Counted from the stretch's first letter, positions 1 to 7,892 are shown. The stretch is 26,691 nt of DNA from an uncultured Cryptobacterium sp. (GCA_900554685.1 USIG01000010.1:1-26691), one strand, 5' to 3'. Made by a program: numbers and translations. The notes: generated by a model from the sequence alone, not told the origin.

Positions 1-110
1 CTGTCAACGTCTTACACGCCCCCGGGCATATCCATTTCACAATTTGCTCACTTCTTGGCCGAACGGTATCAATAATACCAGGTAATCGCTCTTTTTTGTT
101 GAAGTTTCAC

Positions 111-151
111 AAAAAAGAAATTGGCCAGAACTACCCTGTTCCAGCCAATTT
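111..151 (-). terminator. Intrinsic terminator of putP
   Basis: An inverted repeat pairs AAATTGGC (118-125) with GCCAATTT (144-151). A CA/CA internal loop separates it from a second stem, GAAC (128-131) with GTTC (138-141), closed by a 6-nt loop. Read on the minus strand, the stem is followed by a T-rich stretch (TTTCTTTTTTG), as expected for a Rho-independent terminator about 45 nt beyond the putP stop codon. A second AT-rich inverted repeat, CTTTTTTGT (91-99) with ACAAAAAAG (109-117), overlaps the T tract. Confidence 0.8.
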
Positions 152-197
152 TCGCAAAAAATATTTTTGAGAATTTTAGTTAATATCGCCTAAATTT

Positions 198-1745
198 TTA
201 GCAATCGGCATCCATATAGCTATCAAACTCATCAGTAATCTCTTTTGAAGGCTCTTCTGTAGCAAGCGAAACTACCACAATGGCGATCATGCTCAGTATG
301 AACGCAGGAAGCAATTCGTATACTGCAAAGATTCCACCAAGCTGAGAAATAAAGGTATTCCAAACCAAAACCGTCACTGCGCCTACAATCATACCCGCCA
401 GCGCACCTTTAAGATTAGTCCTGCGCCAATACAAGCTCATGATCATAAGCGGGCCAAAGGAAGCACCAAATCCTGCCCAGGCATATGACACCACTTGGAA
501 AATGGAAGAATTTTCATCAAGAGCAATCACAATGCCAAAGATCAGGATGACGACCAAAGTTAATCGTGCCACGATCATTACCTGAGCATCGGTGGCATCC
601 TTTTTAATAAGACCACGATAAATATTTTCCGCCACCGCAGAACCAGAGATAAGTAAGTAAGAAGACGAAGAAGACATCGACGCTGCAAAAATACCCGAGA
701 CCACCAAACCACACATAAACGAAGGCAAGAGCATATTAGAAAGCACGATAAAGATATTTTCCGCTGAAGCCTGTGATAAAAACTCTGCCGGAATTACCGC
801 TCGCCCGATCAAACCGATACTTACCGCTGTGCTCAATGAAATTACTACCCACACCGTAGCGATACGACGTGATTTCGTTAATTCAAACGAATGAGTTGCA
901 CTCATGAAACGAACCAGAACCTGAGGCATGCCAAAGTAACCCAAGCCCCACGCAAGACCTGAAATGATGGTTACGATACCGTAATCACTCGCAGCACCAA
1001 ACAGCGGCATACCATCTTGGATTACTTGCAATCCATTTTCATCTAAGATCGGATTTGCTATCTGGGTTCCCGATAAAAAGCCCGGGATGCTCTGCAAAAA
1101 CGCTACCGTATTATCAATACCGCCAGCTTGAGCAATTGAGCCTACAAAAACGATAACCAAAGCAGTTACCATCAAGGTTCCCTGGATCAGGTCGGTCGTA
1201 CATACCGAAAGATAGCCGCCCACAAAGGTATAAAGAAACACAATCAGTGCACCAAGCACCATCATGGTTGCATAGTCAAGTCCAAACAACGTTGAGAACA
1301 ACTTGCCGACCGTCACAAAGCAGCTTCCTACATAAATACTAAAGAACAGTAAAATAATAAGTGCCGCTATAGTCATCAAGATGTTCTTATTGTCATGAAA
1401 GCGATTAGAGAAATAATCAGGCAAGGTAATAGAGTTATTTGCTACCTCAGAATATTTACGCAAACGCTTAGAAACAAACAACCAATTTAAATAGGTACCA
1501 ATTGCCAAACCGATAGCAGTCCACATCGCATCAGAAGCACCCGTAAAATAGGCTACCCCAGGAAGACCCATCAAAAGCCAACCAGACATATCTGACGCTT
1601 CAGCAGAAAGGGCGGTCAACCAGGGACCAAGTCTACGACCACCTAAAAAGTAAGCCTCAGTAGATTGGTTGGATTTTTTAGCATAGATAAAGCCTATGAC
1701 CACAACCACTACAAAATAAATGAGCAAGCAATACCCAAAAGTCAT
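198..1745 (-). CDS. putP: Sodium/proline symporter (PutP-like, SSS family)
   Basis: A 515-residue integral membrane protein that most likely imports proline with Na+. The N-terminal segment YFLGGRRLGPW followed by LSAEASDMSGWLLMGLPG is the PutP signature; its SDMSGW part carries the Asp and Ser that bind Na+ in E. coli PutP. About 13 hydrophobic segments fit the SSS fold, and the length is close to E. coli PutP (502 residues). The C-terminus is acidic and cytoplasmic (EEPSKEITDEFDSYMDADC). The ATG at 1743-1745 has no good Shine-Dalgarno sequence, so the start is less certain than the identity, but it matches the family N-terminus. The gene stands alone between its terminator and a long AT-rich upstream region. 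Other SSS substrates cannot be excluded. Confidence 0.9.
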   Translation of the reverse strand: MTFGYCLLIYFVVVVVIGFIYAKKSNQSTEAYFLGGRRLGPWLTALSAEASDMSGWLLMGLPGVAYFTGASDAMWTAIGLAIGTYLNWLFVSKRLRKYSEVANNSITLPDYFSNRFHDNKNILMTIAALIILLFFSIYVGSCFVTVGKLFSTLFGLDYATMMVLGALIVFLYTFVGGYLSVCTTDLIQGTLMVTALVIVFVGSIAQAGGIDNTVAFLQSIPGFLSGTQIANPILDENGLQVIQDGMPLFGAASDYGIVTIISGLAWGLGYFGMPQVLVRFMSATHSFELTKSRRIATVWVVISLSTAVSIGLIGRAVIPAEFLSQASAENIFIVLSNMLLPSFMCGLVVSGIFAASMSSSSSYLLISGSAVAENIYRGLIKKDATDAQVMIVARLTLVVILIFGIVIALDENSSIFQVVSYAWAGFGASFGPLMIMSLYWRRTNLKGALAGMIVGAVTVLVWNTFISQLGGIFAVYELLPAFILSMIAIVVVSLATEEPSKEITDEFDSYMDADC

Positions 1746-2170
1746 GAGAAACCATATTGATCGCTTTCTAATACGAATTCTTACTACGCTTGACTGCCTA
1801 CAAAGTGTCTTTTGGCCACCAGTTGCCCTAAAACACTTTACTAAGTAGGAGTTCAGGCATTATACGGCAAAGTAGGAAATCATGCGTTTTAAAGCTGTTA
1901 CAGCGTTTCGGATATACGGTTGAGCGGGCTAGAGTGCTTCTTTTTTGTTTCAACAAAATTCATAAATTGGGTAAATAATTGATGCCAAAATTTATTAACT
2001 TTACGAATATTAAACAAGTAATTTGAACATAAAAACACGTCGCTTTATGTGCGTAATTCCTTGGGCTATTTATGTAAACAACGATCAACTCAGATCTCAC
2101 ACTTATCTGAGTTGCACGGGTGAACCTTGATAGCTCAATAAGGAATTGTCTAAGGCTTAAGGAAAAAGAA
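1746..2170. other. Gene-free region between putP and the LysR-type gene
   Basis: No coding sequence is supported here. It should hold the putP promoter and leader and the end of the LysR transcript. Visible structures are: AAAGTGT (1802-1808) with ACACTTT (1833-1839), which could form a leader hairpin in the putP mRNA; a 16-bp AT-rich dyad, TTTTGTT (1943-1949) with AACAAAA (1952-1958); and CAACTCAGAT (2086-2095) with ATCTGAGTTG (2105-2114). No convincing -35/-10 pair was found in the AT-rich stretch 1950-2040. Confidence 0.5.
2086..2114 (-). terminator. Possible terminator downstream of the LysR-type gene
   Basis: A perfect 10-bp stem, CAACTCAGAT (2086-2095) with ATCTGAGTTG (2105-2114), has a 9-nt loop and lies about 57 nt past the LysR-type stop codon. 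On the minus strand the following bases are ATCGTTGTTTAC, only loosely T-rich, so it is a weak candidate. It could equally be an operator dyad. Confidence 0.4.
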
Positions 2171-3081
2171 TTACGAATCGTTTTTCTTTTCTTGGCAATA
2201 ACGATCTACTACCTCTATAAAACTAGCAACCGCCTGTGGTTGACGAATATGAGCCTTAGAGCACAAATACATCTGATGGAAATCTTTGGGTGCTTCTTCT
2301 ATTTCTACCAATTTCACATTGTCATGATAGGAATCAAGGAGCCATGAGCGACAAGCAATCGCCATAATATCGGGATTTCCTGAAACGATGGAAGCGAGAG
2401 TGATCTCGTCGGTGTAGAGATAATCGATGAGCAAGCTGTAACCTTTAACAAGGTTAGTAAGCTCAGATGCAAGCGGACCAGTCAGATTGTAGGAGATAAG
2501 GTAATGATCTTTTAATTCTTCAAGTGACAAGCTGTCACGTTTGGCAAAAGGATGAAGATGATTTACCACCAAAACAGCACGTTGACTCCATACAGGTTTA
2601 AAAGAAATCTCTGAGTCTTCGCCCATAGTTCCACAAAAAGCAACATCGACAAGACCATTCTTAATGTCTTTGAGTAATTCTGGCGTTGTTGACTGCTTAA
2701 CATTTAGGCGAACATTGCCATGGGTTTGAGTGCGGAAACGACTAATGATTTCCGACCACTCTTTGTCTTGAACCGAAAATACTGTTCCAATAGTGATTTC
2801 GCTTTGAGATTGACCCCCCCCCCGTTTCGCTCTTGCAGGATTTTTATTCCGCCATCCACAAAGCGAAGGGCCGTAGCAATGTATTCATAAAACACTTGAC
2901 CGTCAGTTGTGAGGCATACTGATCCTCGCTTCTTATCAAGTAAGGAAGTATTTAGTTCTCGCTCCAATTTCGTAATAGCCAGCGATAAGGTAGAAGGAGT
3001 AATAGCAAGTTTTTCTGCAGTAGCACTACGACTTTTCGTTTCTACTAGAGTCTTGAAATAATAAAGATGATCAAGATTCAT
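2171..3081 (-). pseudogene. LysR-type transcriptional regulator, frameshifted at a G10 tract
   Basis: One LysR-family gene is read in two frames. The first part (3081 down to about 2820) starts MNLDHLYYFKTLVETKS and has the N-terminal winged HTH (roughly residues 1-62). The reading frame then shifts at ten consecutive G on the coding strand (2814-2823) and would stop at about 2704. From just beyond the tract another frame reads SQSEITIGTVFSVQDKEW and continues without a stop as a normal substrate-binding domain to 2171. Eight or eleven G instead of ten would give one 302- or 303-residue protein, the usual LysR length. AAGGAG precedes the ATG. The gene diverges from the CoA-transferase at 3397, the usual place for a regulator of that operon. 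It may be a pseudogene, a phase-variable gene or a homopolymer sequencing error. Confidence 0.88.
2814..2823 (-). repeat. G10 homopolymer inside the LysR-type coding sequence
   Basis: Ten consecutive C on the plus strand (G on the coding strand) at the junction between the HTH and effector domains. It is the only mononucleotide G/C run of this length that I noticed in the window, and it lies exactly where the frame breaks. Confidence 0.95.
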
Positions 3082-3396
3082 CTTGCTTCTCCTTATCTGT
3101 TTACTACACAGGTTCCCTAGCTTTGTTACTAAACAGAGCTAAAGGAATAGTACCGCGATGATTTTATTGCCGCAACGCTCGTATTTCTTTTTATAAATGC
3201 TTTCTTTTTTCATTTCCGCCCAGAGATCGGACTGAGAAAACAAGAGATTTCCCGAACTTCCTATTCTCAAAAGCACACCAATCAATAGCCTTTTTCCATT
3301 TCTTTGAGAGCTTCAAGGCTTCCCAATGCGTATCACGCAAACCCTGCTTGTTTTGCACGAGGGGTTAAGAGCAAACAAGTACGAAAAGGAGGATTC
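3082..3396. promoter_or_regulatory. Divergent intergenic region, LysR-type gene / CoA-transferase
   Basis: This 315-bp region contains no gene. Near the regulator lies an interrupted inverted repeat, CTGTTTA (3097-3103) with TAAACAG (3130-3136), a plausible LysR-type binding site. A TATAAA at about 3193-3198 with a TTGCCG 19 bp upstream is a weak plus-strand promoter candidate. The long leader before 3397 is otherwise unremarkable. The Shine-Dalgarno AAAGGAGG at 3385-3392 fixes the start of the CoA-transferase. Confidence 0.45.
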
Positions 3397-4677
3397 ATGA
3401 AGGGACTCGAAGGAATTAAAGTTATCGATCTGACTAGCTATGTTGCTGCACCAGCCAGTCCTCGTATTCTTGGCGAAATGGGAGCAACTGTTTACAAAAT
3501 CGAACCAGCATCCGGAGATGAATACCGCACCAATGCACCTGGTTTCGGTATGAAGAAAACCGATATCGATGACCCTTCTTTTGATTTTGCTTCAATGAAC
3601 AAAATATTTGCAAGCATCAATTTAAAAAGCGAAGAAGGTCATGAGCTCATAGAAAAAATGCTTGCCGATGCCGATGTCCTTGTCACAAGCTTTCGAGACA
3701 AAGCGCTGAAAAAGCTTGGTCTCGACTGGGAATCAATACACGCACGTCATCCTCATCTTGTATGGGCACAAATGCGCGGATACGGAGAATATGGTCCCGA
3801 CAAAGACACTAAAGGCTTCGACGCTACCGCCTATGCTGCACGAGGAGGCTGGTTTGCATGCTTACCTCAAGCAGGAGAGCATTATCAACCTATTAATTGG
3901 CCCGCCGCAATGGGCGACTGGAATGCCTCTTTGGCTTTAACGGCAGGCGTATTGGCTGCTCTCGTCCGCAAAGATCGCACAGGAGAAGGCGATAAAGTAA
4001 CCGTAACACTTCATCACGCTGCCTTATGGCCAATGCAAATGATGCTTGGTGGAACCCAATTTGGAGACAAGTGGCCCAAGTCTCGTTATAACGTCACCTG
4101 CCCGACCAATAACACCTACCAAACCAAAGACGGTGTTTGGTTCATTATTTGCTACGGCAGCTATGACATTTTCTACGATCACACCATGCGCACCATCGGT
4201 CTTGACGACATGGTAGGCAATGAACGTTACAACAAAAATGCCGAAATCAATGATGGATCAGGACGAAATGAAGAAGTAGTCCGCATTATGGAAAAGCAAT
4301 TCCTTACTAAAACCTGGGCTGAATGGGAGCCTATCTTTAAGGCAAACGAAATTCCTTACGAAAAGCTTTACCTGCCTGAAGATATCCTGGCAGACGAAGA
4401 AGTCTATGCAAGCGATATCTTGCGCAAAGTTCACTACGACGCATTTGGCGAAAAAGCTATTCCTACTTCTCCTATCCGCTTGGATAGTGTAGGAGATCCT
4501 ATCCTTCACAAGAGCCGTCCTATCGGCTATGACACCGCATCGGTAATGCATGAATACGGATATTCCGATGAGGACATCAAGCGTATGGATGGTGATGCAG
4601 TGACTTGTTATCACGGTCCCGACCTTCCCGAATCAGTATTTGAGCCAAGCTACGGTCCGCGTTCTAAGCGCGACTAA
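3397..4677 (+). CDS. Class III CoA-transferase, FldA/HadA-like (CaiB/BaiF family)
   Basis: A 426-residue family III CoA-transferase, which moves CoA between carboxylic acids through an aspartyl-CoA thioester. The start at 3397 is chosen because AAAGGAGG lies five bases upstream and the protein begins MKGLEGIKVIDLTSYVAAPA, the normal family N-terminus; the longer in-frame extension upstream is not protein-like. The segment GYGEYGPDKDTKGFDATAY resembles what I recall of Clostridium FldA (cinnamoyl-CoA:phenyllactate CoA-transferase) and HadA; Asp142 in GFDATAY is the expected nucleophile. Later segments (SYDIFYDHTMRTIG, VGNERYN) also match FldA. Substrates are therefore likely to be 2-hydroxy or aryl/alkyl-enoic acids, but no dehydratase or activator partner is present. 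It is followed by an MFS carrier and a second CoA-transferase-family gene. The family call is secure; the substrate is unknown. Confidence 0.92.
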   Translation: MKGLEGIKVIDLTSYVAAPASPRILGEMGATVYKIEPASGDEYRTNAPGFGMKKTDIDDPSFDFASMNKIFASINLKSEEGHELIEKMLADADVLVTSFRDKALKKLGLDWESIHARHPHLVWAQMRGYGEYGPDKDTKGFDATAYAARGGWFACLPQAGEHYQPINWPAAMGDWNASLALTAGVLAALVRKDRTGEGDKVTVTLHHAALWPMQMMLGGTQFGDKWPKSRYNVTCPTNNTYQTKDGVWFIICYGSYDIFYDHTMRTIGLDDMVGNERYNKNAEINDGSGRNEEVVRIMEKQFLTKTWAEWEPIFKANEIPYEKLYLPEDILADEEVYASDILRKVHYDAFGEKAIPTSPIRLDSVGDPILHKSRPIGYDTASVMHEYGYSDEDIKRMDGDAVTCYHGPDLPESVFEPSYGPRSKRD

Positions 4678-4684
4678 GCATCAA

Positions 4685-4760
4685 GGTACCGCGGCCCACC
4701 CAATTCCCACACATACTCCCCGCGGTACCTCTCACTCGAGCACTTCGCTCGTTTTCCTTT
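4685..4760 (+). terminator. Hairpin pair after the CoA-transferase, probable terminator
   Basis: A perfect 10-bp inverted repeat, GGTACCGCGG (4685-4694) with CCGCGGTACC (4720-4729), is followed by a small GC-rich hairpin, CGAGC (4737-4741) with GCTCG (4747-4751), and the T-rich tail TTTTCCTTT. The second element has the form of a short intrinsic terminator. The pair could terminate or attenuate transcription before the MFS gene. Confidence 0.5.
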
Positions 4761-4764
4761 AGGT

Positions 4765-4826
4765 CATCCCGGCTAGCGGGTTCGTAAATGGGGGAAGCTT
4801 TACAAGCTGCGACTTGCTAGCCGATG
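4765..4826 (+). promoter_or_regulatory. Inverted repeat in the leader of the MFS gene
   Basis: GGCTAGC (4771-4777) pairs with GCTAGCC (4816-4822), and flanking CATC (4765-4768) with GATG (4823-4826) extends the stem across a 2-nt bulge. The loop is 38 nt. It ends about 17 nt before the AAGGAGG Shine-Dalgarno sequence of the MFS gene, so it may shape the leader mRNA or be a protein-binding site. No known riboswitch was recognised. Confidence 0.4.
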
Positions 4827-4856
4827 ACGATATATACATCACAAGGAGGAGGAAAA

Positions 4857-6251
4857 ATGTCAGCACAAAAAATTGCGCGACAAGGCCTTACCTGGAGGCA
4901 TGTTGGCGTTGTTATTACGATGTGCTTAACGCTATTTACAGCCGTTGGCATTATCTTTACCGCTGCAGGTCTTTGCTATCGTCCTGTTTCTGAACACTTT
5001 GGCGTGCAGACCTCTCAGGTATCGCTCTACATTACCTTCGTTTATTTGGGTCAATGTATTGGTGCAGCACCTATGGCAAAATTCTTCGATAAATTCAATG
5101 CTAAGACTGTTTGCGTAGTTGCAGCACTAATGGTTGCTATCCCTTACATGGGCTTTACCGTTTATCCGGCCATCTGGTGCTACTGGGTAGCAGGCTTCAT
5201 TATTGGCCTTGGCCTGGTTTGCATTGAGTTCACCATCACCGCAGGTATTTTGAGCCGTTGGTTCCACACCAACTACGGTACTGTTACCGGTTTATGCTTT
5301 GCCTTTACTGGTATCGGCGGCATGGTTTGGAACATCGTTGGTCAGTTCGTTCTTGGTCCTGATCTGCTCGGTTGGCGTACCCTTTATCTGGTATTTGGCA
5401 TTGCAATCTGCATCGGCACCATTCCTTTTATTGCCTTCTTCGTAAGGCGCACTCCCCAGGAATGCGGAACGCTTCCTTATGGCATGCCACTCGATGCTGC
5501 TGCAATGGAAGAAGAACTTGCTGAAGAAGCAGAACAGAAAGCTATTGTTGAGCCTGGTTGGTTAGGCTCTGAGATTATTCGCAAGCCATTCTTCTGGACC
5601 TTAGTAATAGGCGCCGGCCTTCTGAATACCCTTACCACCATGACTCAGCTGTTCGCAACCTACGTACAGTTCCTCGGCCATGATGGTTGGGGCGGTCAGG
5701 CAATCGTAGGATTGTTGCTCCTTTCCGGTACGCTTGAGGCATTCACCAGTGGTGGTCAAGCCGGCGGCAAGGTTATCGTTGGTTTCATCGAATCGCGTAC
5801 CCTTATCGGCGCACAGTTGCTTGGCTACTTCGGCGGCGTCATTGGTCTTTTGATGATGTGGTGGATTCCACAAATCTTTGGCGAAGCAGGCATTTGGCCT
5901 ATGTTCTTCGGTGGTCTTTTCTTCGGTCTAACCTATGCATGTTCAACAGCAATGTTGCCGTTCCTCTGTCGACAGATTGCTGGTGGTCGCGAATTCGACA
6001 AGATTTACTCTTGGATGATCACAATCTTCAACGGCATTGGCGCTATCGGCGCAACTGGTTGGGCTGTTGTATCCGAACAGCTTGGCTGGACAGGCTTCTT
6101 CGTCGGCGGTCTTATCGTTTTGACCATCACCTTCGGCCTTCTCATCTATACCTGGTTAGCTGGCGACAAAGCCCGTAAGGCTACTTGGTATAAGAGCGAC
6201 GAAGAGCTGGCACGCGAAGCAGCAGAAGCTCACATTCACGCTGAAGCGTAA
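4857..6251 (+). CDS. MFS transporter, probable organic-acid carrier
   Basis: A 464-residue major facilitator superfamily protein with about 12 hydrophobic segments, split by a charged cytoplasmic loop (about residues 205-235, rich in Glu). The start at 4857 is preceded by AAGGAGG (4843-4849); the in-frame ATG 33 bases upstream lacks such a site. The N-terminal half has a degenerate MFS loop 2-3 motif (MAKFFDKFNAKT). The protein resembles the oxalate/formate-antiporter-like and similar MFS carriers that are numerous in Eggerthella and relatives, usually beside catabolic enzymes. Its position between two CoA-transferase-family genes suggests that it imports, or exchanges, the carboxylic acid that these enzymes act on. 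The substrate cannot be read from the sequence. Confidence 0.88.
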   Translation: MSAQKIARQGLTWRHVGVVITMCLTLFTAVGIIFTAAGLCYRPVSEHFGVQTSQVSLYITFVYLGQCIGAAPMAKFFDKFNAKTVCVVAALMVAIPYMGFTVYPAIWCYWVAGFIIGLGLVCIEFTITAGILSRWFHTNYGTVTGLCFAFTGIGGMVWNIVGQFVLGPDLLGWRTLYLVFGIAICIGTIPFIAFFVRRTPQECGTLPYGMPLDAAAMEEELAEEAEQKAIVEPGWLGSEIIRKPFFWTLVIGAGLLNTLTTMTQLFATYVQFLGHDGWGGQAIVGLLLLSGTLEAFTSGGQAGGKVIVGFIESRTLIGAQLLGYFGGVIGLLMMWWIPQIFGEAGIWPMFFGGLFFGLTYACSTAMLPFLCRQIAGGREFDKIYSWMITIFNGIGAIGATGWAVVSEQLGWTGFFVGGLIVLTITFGLLIYTWLAGDKARKATWYKSDEELAREAAEAHIHAEA

Positions 6252-6299
6252 AACCTTTCTGAGTTTGCAAGTGTATCCCCCTAATTTGTAGTCACTCAC

Positions 6300-6340
6300 A
6301 AAAAAACGCACCTTCCCTATCGCAAGATAAGGAAGGTGCG
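6300..6340. terminator. Strong hairpin with GNRA loop ahead of the small membrane gene
   Basis: CGCACCTTCC (6307-6316) pairs with GGAAGGTGCG (6331-6340). After one C/A mismatch, TATC pairs with GATA around a GCAA tetraloop. Seven A precede it, so as a Rho-independent terminator it reads in the minus direction, although both flanking genes are on the plus strand. On the plus strand it has no T tail and ends nine bases before the SD-like AAGGAAA region, so it may serve as an mRNA end or leader structure. Confidence 0.55.
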
Positions 6341-6354
6341 GGATAAGGAAAATC

Positions 6355-6564
6355 ATGGGCGACAAAATTGATTTCAATCTTTTAGCAATTGTACTTAATG
6401 CAGGCGTTTCTGTAATTTTACTGGGCGGACTCATCTTAGGAATTAATACCGCCCAACTCATCATGATTGGTGTTCTTGGTTACGGAATGAGTATCCTCTT
6501 TCGCCGAATCGGGCGCAATCAAGCAGGTATTGCACCAAAAAAGAAATCCGCTAAGAGACGTTAA
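6355..6564 (+). CDS. Small membrane protein of unknown function
   Basis: A 69-residue protein beginning MGDKIDFNLLAIVLNAGVSV. It has two closely spaced hydrophobic segments (about residues 8-28 and 30-48), probably a helical hairpin, then a strongly basic tail (RRIGRNQAG, KKKSAKRR). The ATG is preceded by AAGGAAA at a suitable distance. It lies between the MFS carrier and the second CoA-transferase-family gene on the same strand, which suggests a shared role, perhaps as an accessory subunit of the carrier. I do not recognise a family, and the functional link is inference. The hydrophobic pattern and basic end make it unlikely to be a chance reading frame. Confidence 0.7.
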   Translation: MGDKIDFNLLAIVLNAGVSVILLGGLILGINTAQLIMIGVLGYGMSILFRRIGRNQAGIAPKKKSAKRR

Positions 6565-6612
6565 CTACATCCCCCATTAGATAACCCGAATTTTCTCATT
6601 TGCATGTTTTTA

Positions 6613-6652
6613 AGCACTTTTTAAGGGTGCCTTTGAAACGTGTGCTCTTTTT
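6613..6652 (+). terminator. Weak possible terminator after the small membrane gene
   Basis: AGCAC (6613-6617) pairs with GTGCT (6642-6646), enclosing a smaller AAGG/CCTT hairpin, and is followed by CTTTTT. The stem is short, so partial read-through into the next gene is likely if it works at all. Confidence 0.35.
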
Positions 6653-6676
6653 CGCCCAAATCTAAAGGAGTTACTC

Positions 6677-7846
6677 ATGCAAAAACCTTTCGAAAATCTG
6701 GTTGTTGTTGATCTTTCTCGCTATCTTTTAGGCGCCTATGTAAGTCTTTATTTTGCTGATTTAGGTGCACGTGTCATCAAAGTGGAAGACACCAAGACTG
6801 GCGATTTAGTTCGTGGCGAACATCCCCAAATCAAAGGAGAAAGTTACTACCACTATGCACTAAATCGCAACAAGGAAAGTGTTTCATTCAACTTAAAAGA
6901 CCCCGAGGTGCAAGCACGTTTTTATGATCTGATTAAGAAAGCAGATGTTTTGGTTGAAAACTATCGACCAGGCGTTGCTAAACGCTTAGGAATAGATTTT
7001 GAAACGCTTCACGAATTAAACCCGCAACTGGTATACGTGTCATTTTCTGCCTACGGGCAAAATGATCCTCGCAGTCTTGATGCCCTTCACGACATCAATA
7101 TCGTTGCAAAAACGGGCTATTACGATTTAACTAAGGGGGCAGTTGCCCTTCTGCAACCAGCTGATCTTTCAGCAGCGATGGTTGGCTTACAAGGTGCTCT
7201 TACAGGCCTTATAGCACGCAATGAAGCTGGCGGAACCCATATCGATGTCTCCATGTACGATTCTTTGATTTGGTGGAATGCAATGCTTGATAGCCGCTGG
7301 TTTTTCTACGGCAAAAAGCTTACTTCAGAAATGCGAGAATACCCATCGGTTGGCTACAACATCTATTACACCAAAGACGGTCGCATGATGTCTTTTGGGT
7401 TATACGAGCACAATTACTGGAATCAGTTCTGTGACGACATTAACAGACCCGATCTCTACGACATACTCAAAGATACTCCCGAAGAAAACCCTGTTGCCTA
7501 CAAGGCAATTGTTGACTTAGTTAAATCAAAAACCTACGACGAATGGATTGAATGGCTAGCTGATAAACCATACGCAATTGCACCTTGCCTCAATAAGACA
7601 GAAGCAATCGAACTTGCCATGAAAACCAATCCTCACATGCTCAACTATGTTGATTTCCCTCGTTTCGGAACAGCGCTACAAACTAACACACCTCATGTCA
7701 TTGGAGAGATGCGTGCAAATCTTCAGGAGGCAAAAGAACCTGCCGAATTAGGAGAATCAACCCGTAAGGTGCTCCAATGGCTTGGCGCAAACGACGATGA
7801 AATTGAAGACATGATAAAACGAGGTGCCATCAAGACCAACGACTAA
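6677..7846 (+). CDS. CaiB/BaiF-family CoA-transferase or alpha-methylacyl-CoA racemase-like protein
   Basis: A 389-residue family III CoA-transferase fold protein, started by ATG after AAAGGAG. The N-terminus (FENLVVVDLSRYLLGAYVS, then LGARVIKVED) is typical. The active-site region reads AYGQNDPRSLDALHDINIV, where HDIN resembles the GHDINY segment of alpha-methylacyl-CoA racemases; Asp139 is the expected catalytic residue. It may therefore be a racemase rather than a transferase, or a transferase with a different acceptor. It differs clearly from the FldA-like gene at 3397, so it is not a recent duplicate. It closes the plus-strand cluster, followed by a strong terminator. Together with the FldA-like enzyme and the MFS carrier it suggests uptake, CoA activation and epimerisation or CoA exchange of an acid. 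Fold secure, reaction uncertain. Confidence 0.88.
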   Translation: MQKPFENLVVVDLSRYLLGAYVSLYFADLGARVIKVEDTKTGDLVRGEHPQIKGESYYHYALNRNKESVSFNLKDPEVQARFYDLIKKADVLVENYRPGVAKRLGIDFETLHELNPQLVYVSFSAYGQNDPRSLDALHDINIVAKTGYYDLTKGAVALLQPADLSAAMVGLQGALTGLIARNEAGGTHIDVSMYDSLIWWNAMLDSRWFFYGKKLTSEMREYPSVGYNIYYTKDGRMMSFGLYEHNYWNQFCDDINRPDLYDILKDTPEENPVAYKAIVDLVKSKTYDEWIEWLADKPYAIAPCLNKTEAIELAMKTNPHMLNYVDFPRFGTALQTNTPHVIGEMRANLQEAKEPAELGESTRKVLQWLGANDDEIEDMIKRGAIKTND

Positions 7847-7892
7847 GGCACAAAAACAAACCAACTCCCTGCGACTTTAACGTCGCCTCCTC

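Noticed and set aside
91..1958. AT-rich palindromes on both sides of putP as possible mobile-element ends
   Set aside because: The two palindromes share only short T/A runs, and there are no flanking direct repeats and no transposase; they are better explained as terminator and leader structures.
2120..2347. Plus-strand 75-residue reading frame antisense to the LysR-type gene
   Set aside because: It overlaps a well-supported LysR effector domain on the other strand, has no convincing ribosome site and no family features.
3304..3396. Upstream extension of the FldA-like CoA-transferase
   Set aside because: The in-frame earlier start adds residues with no family match, and the strong AAAGGAGG at 3385-3392 points to the ATG at 3397.
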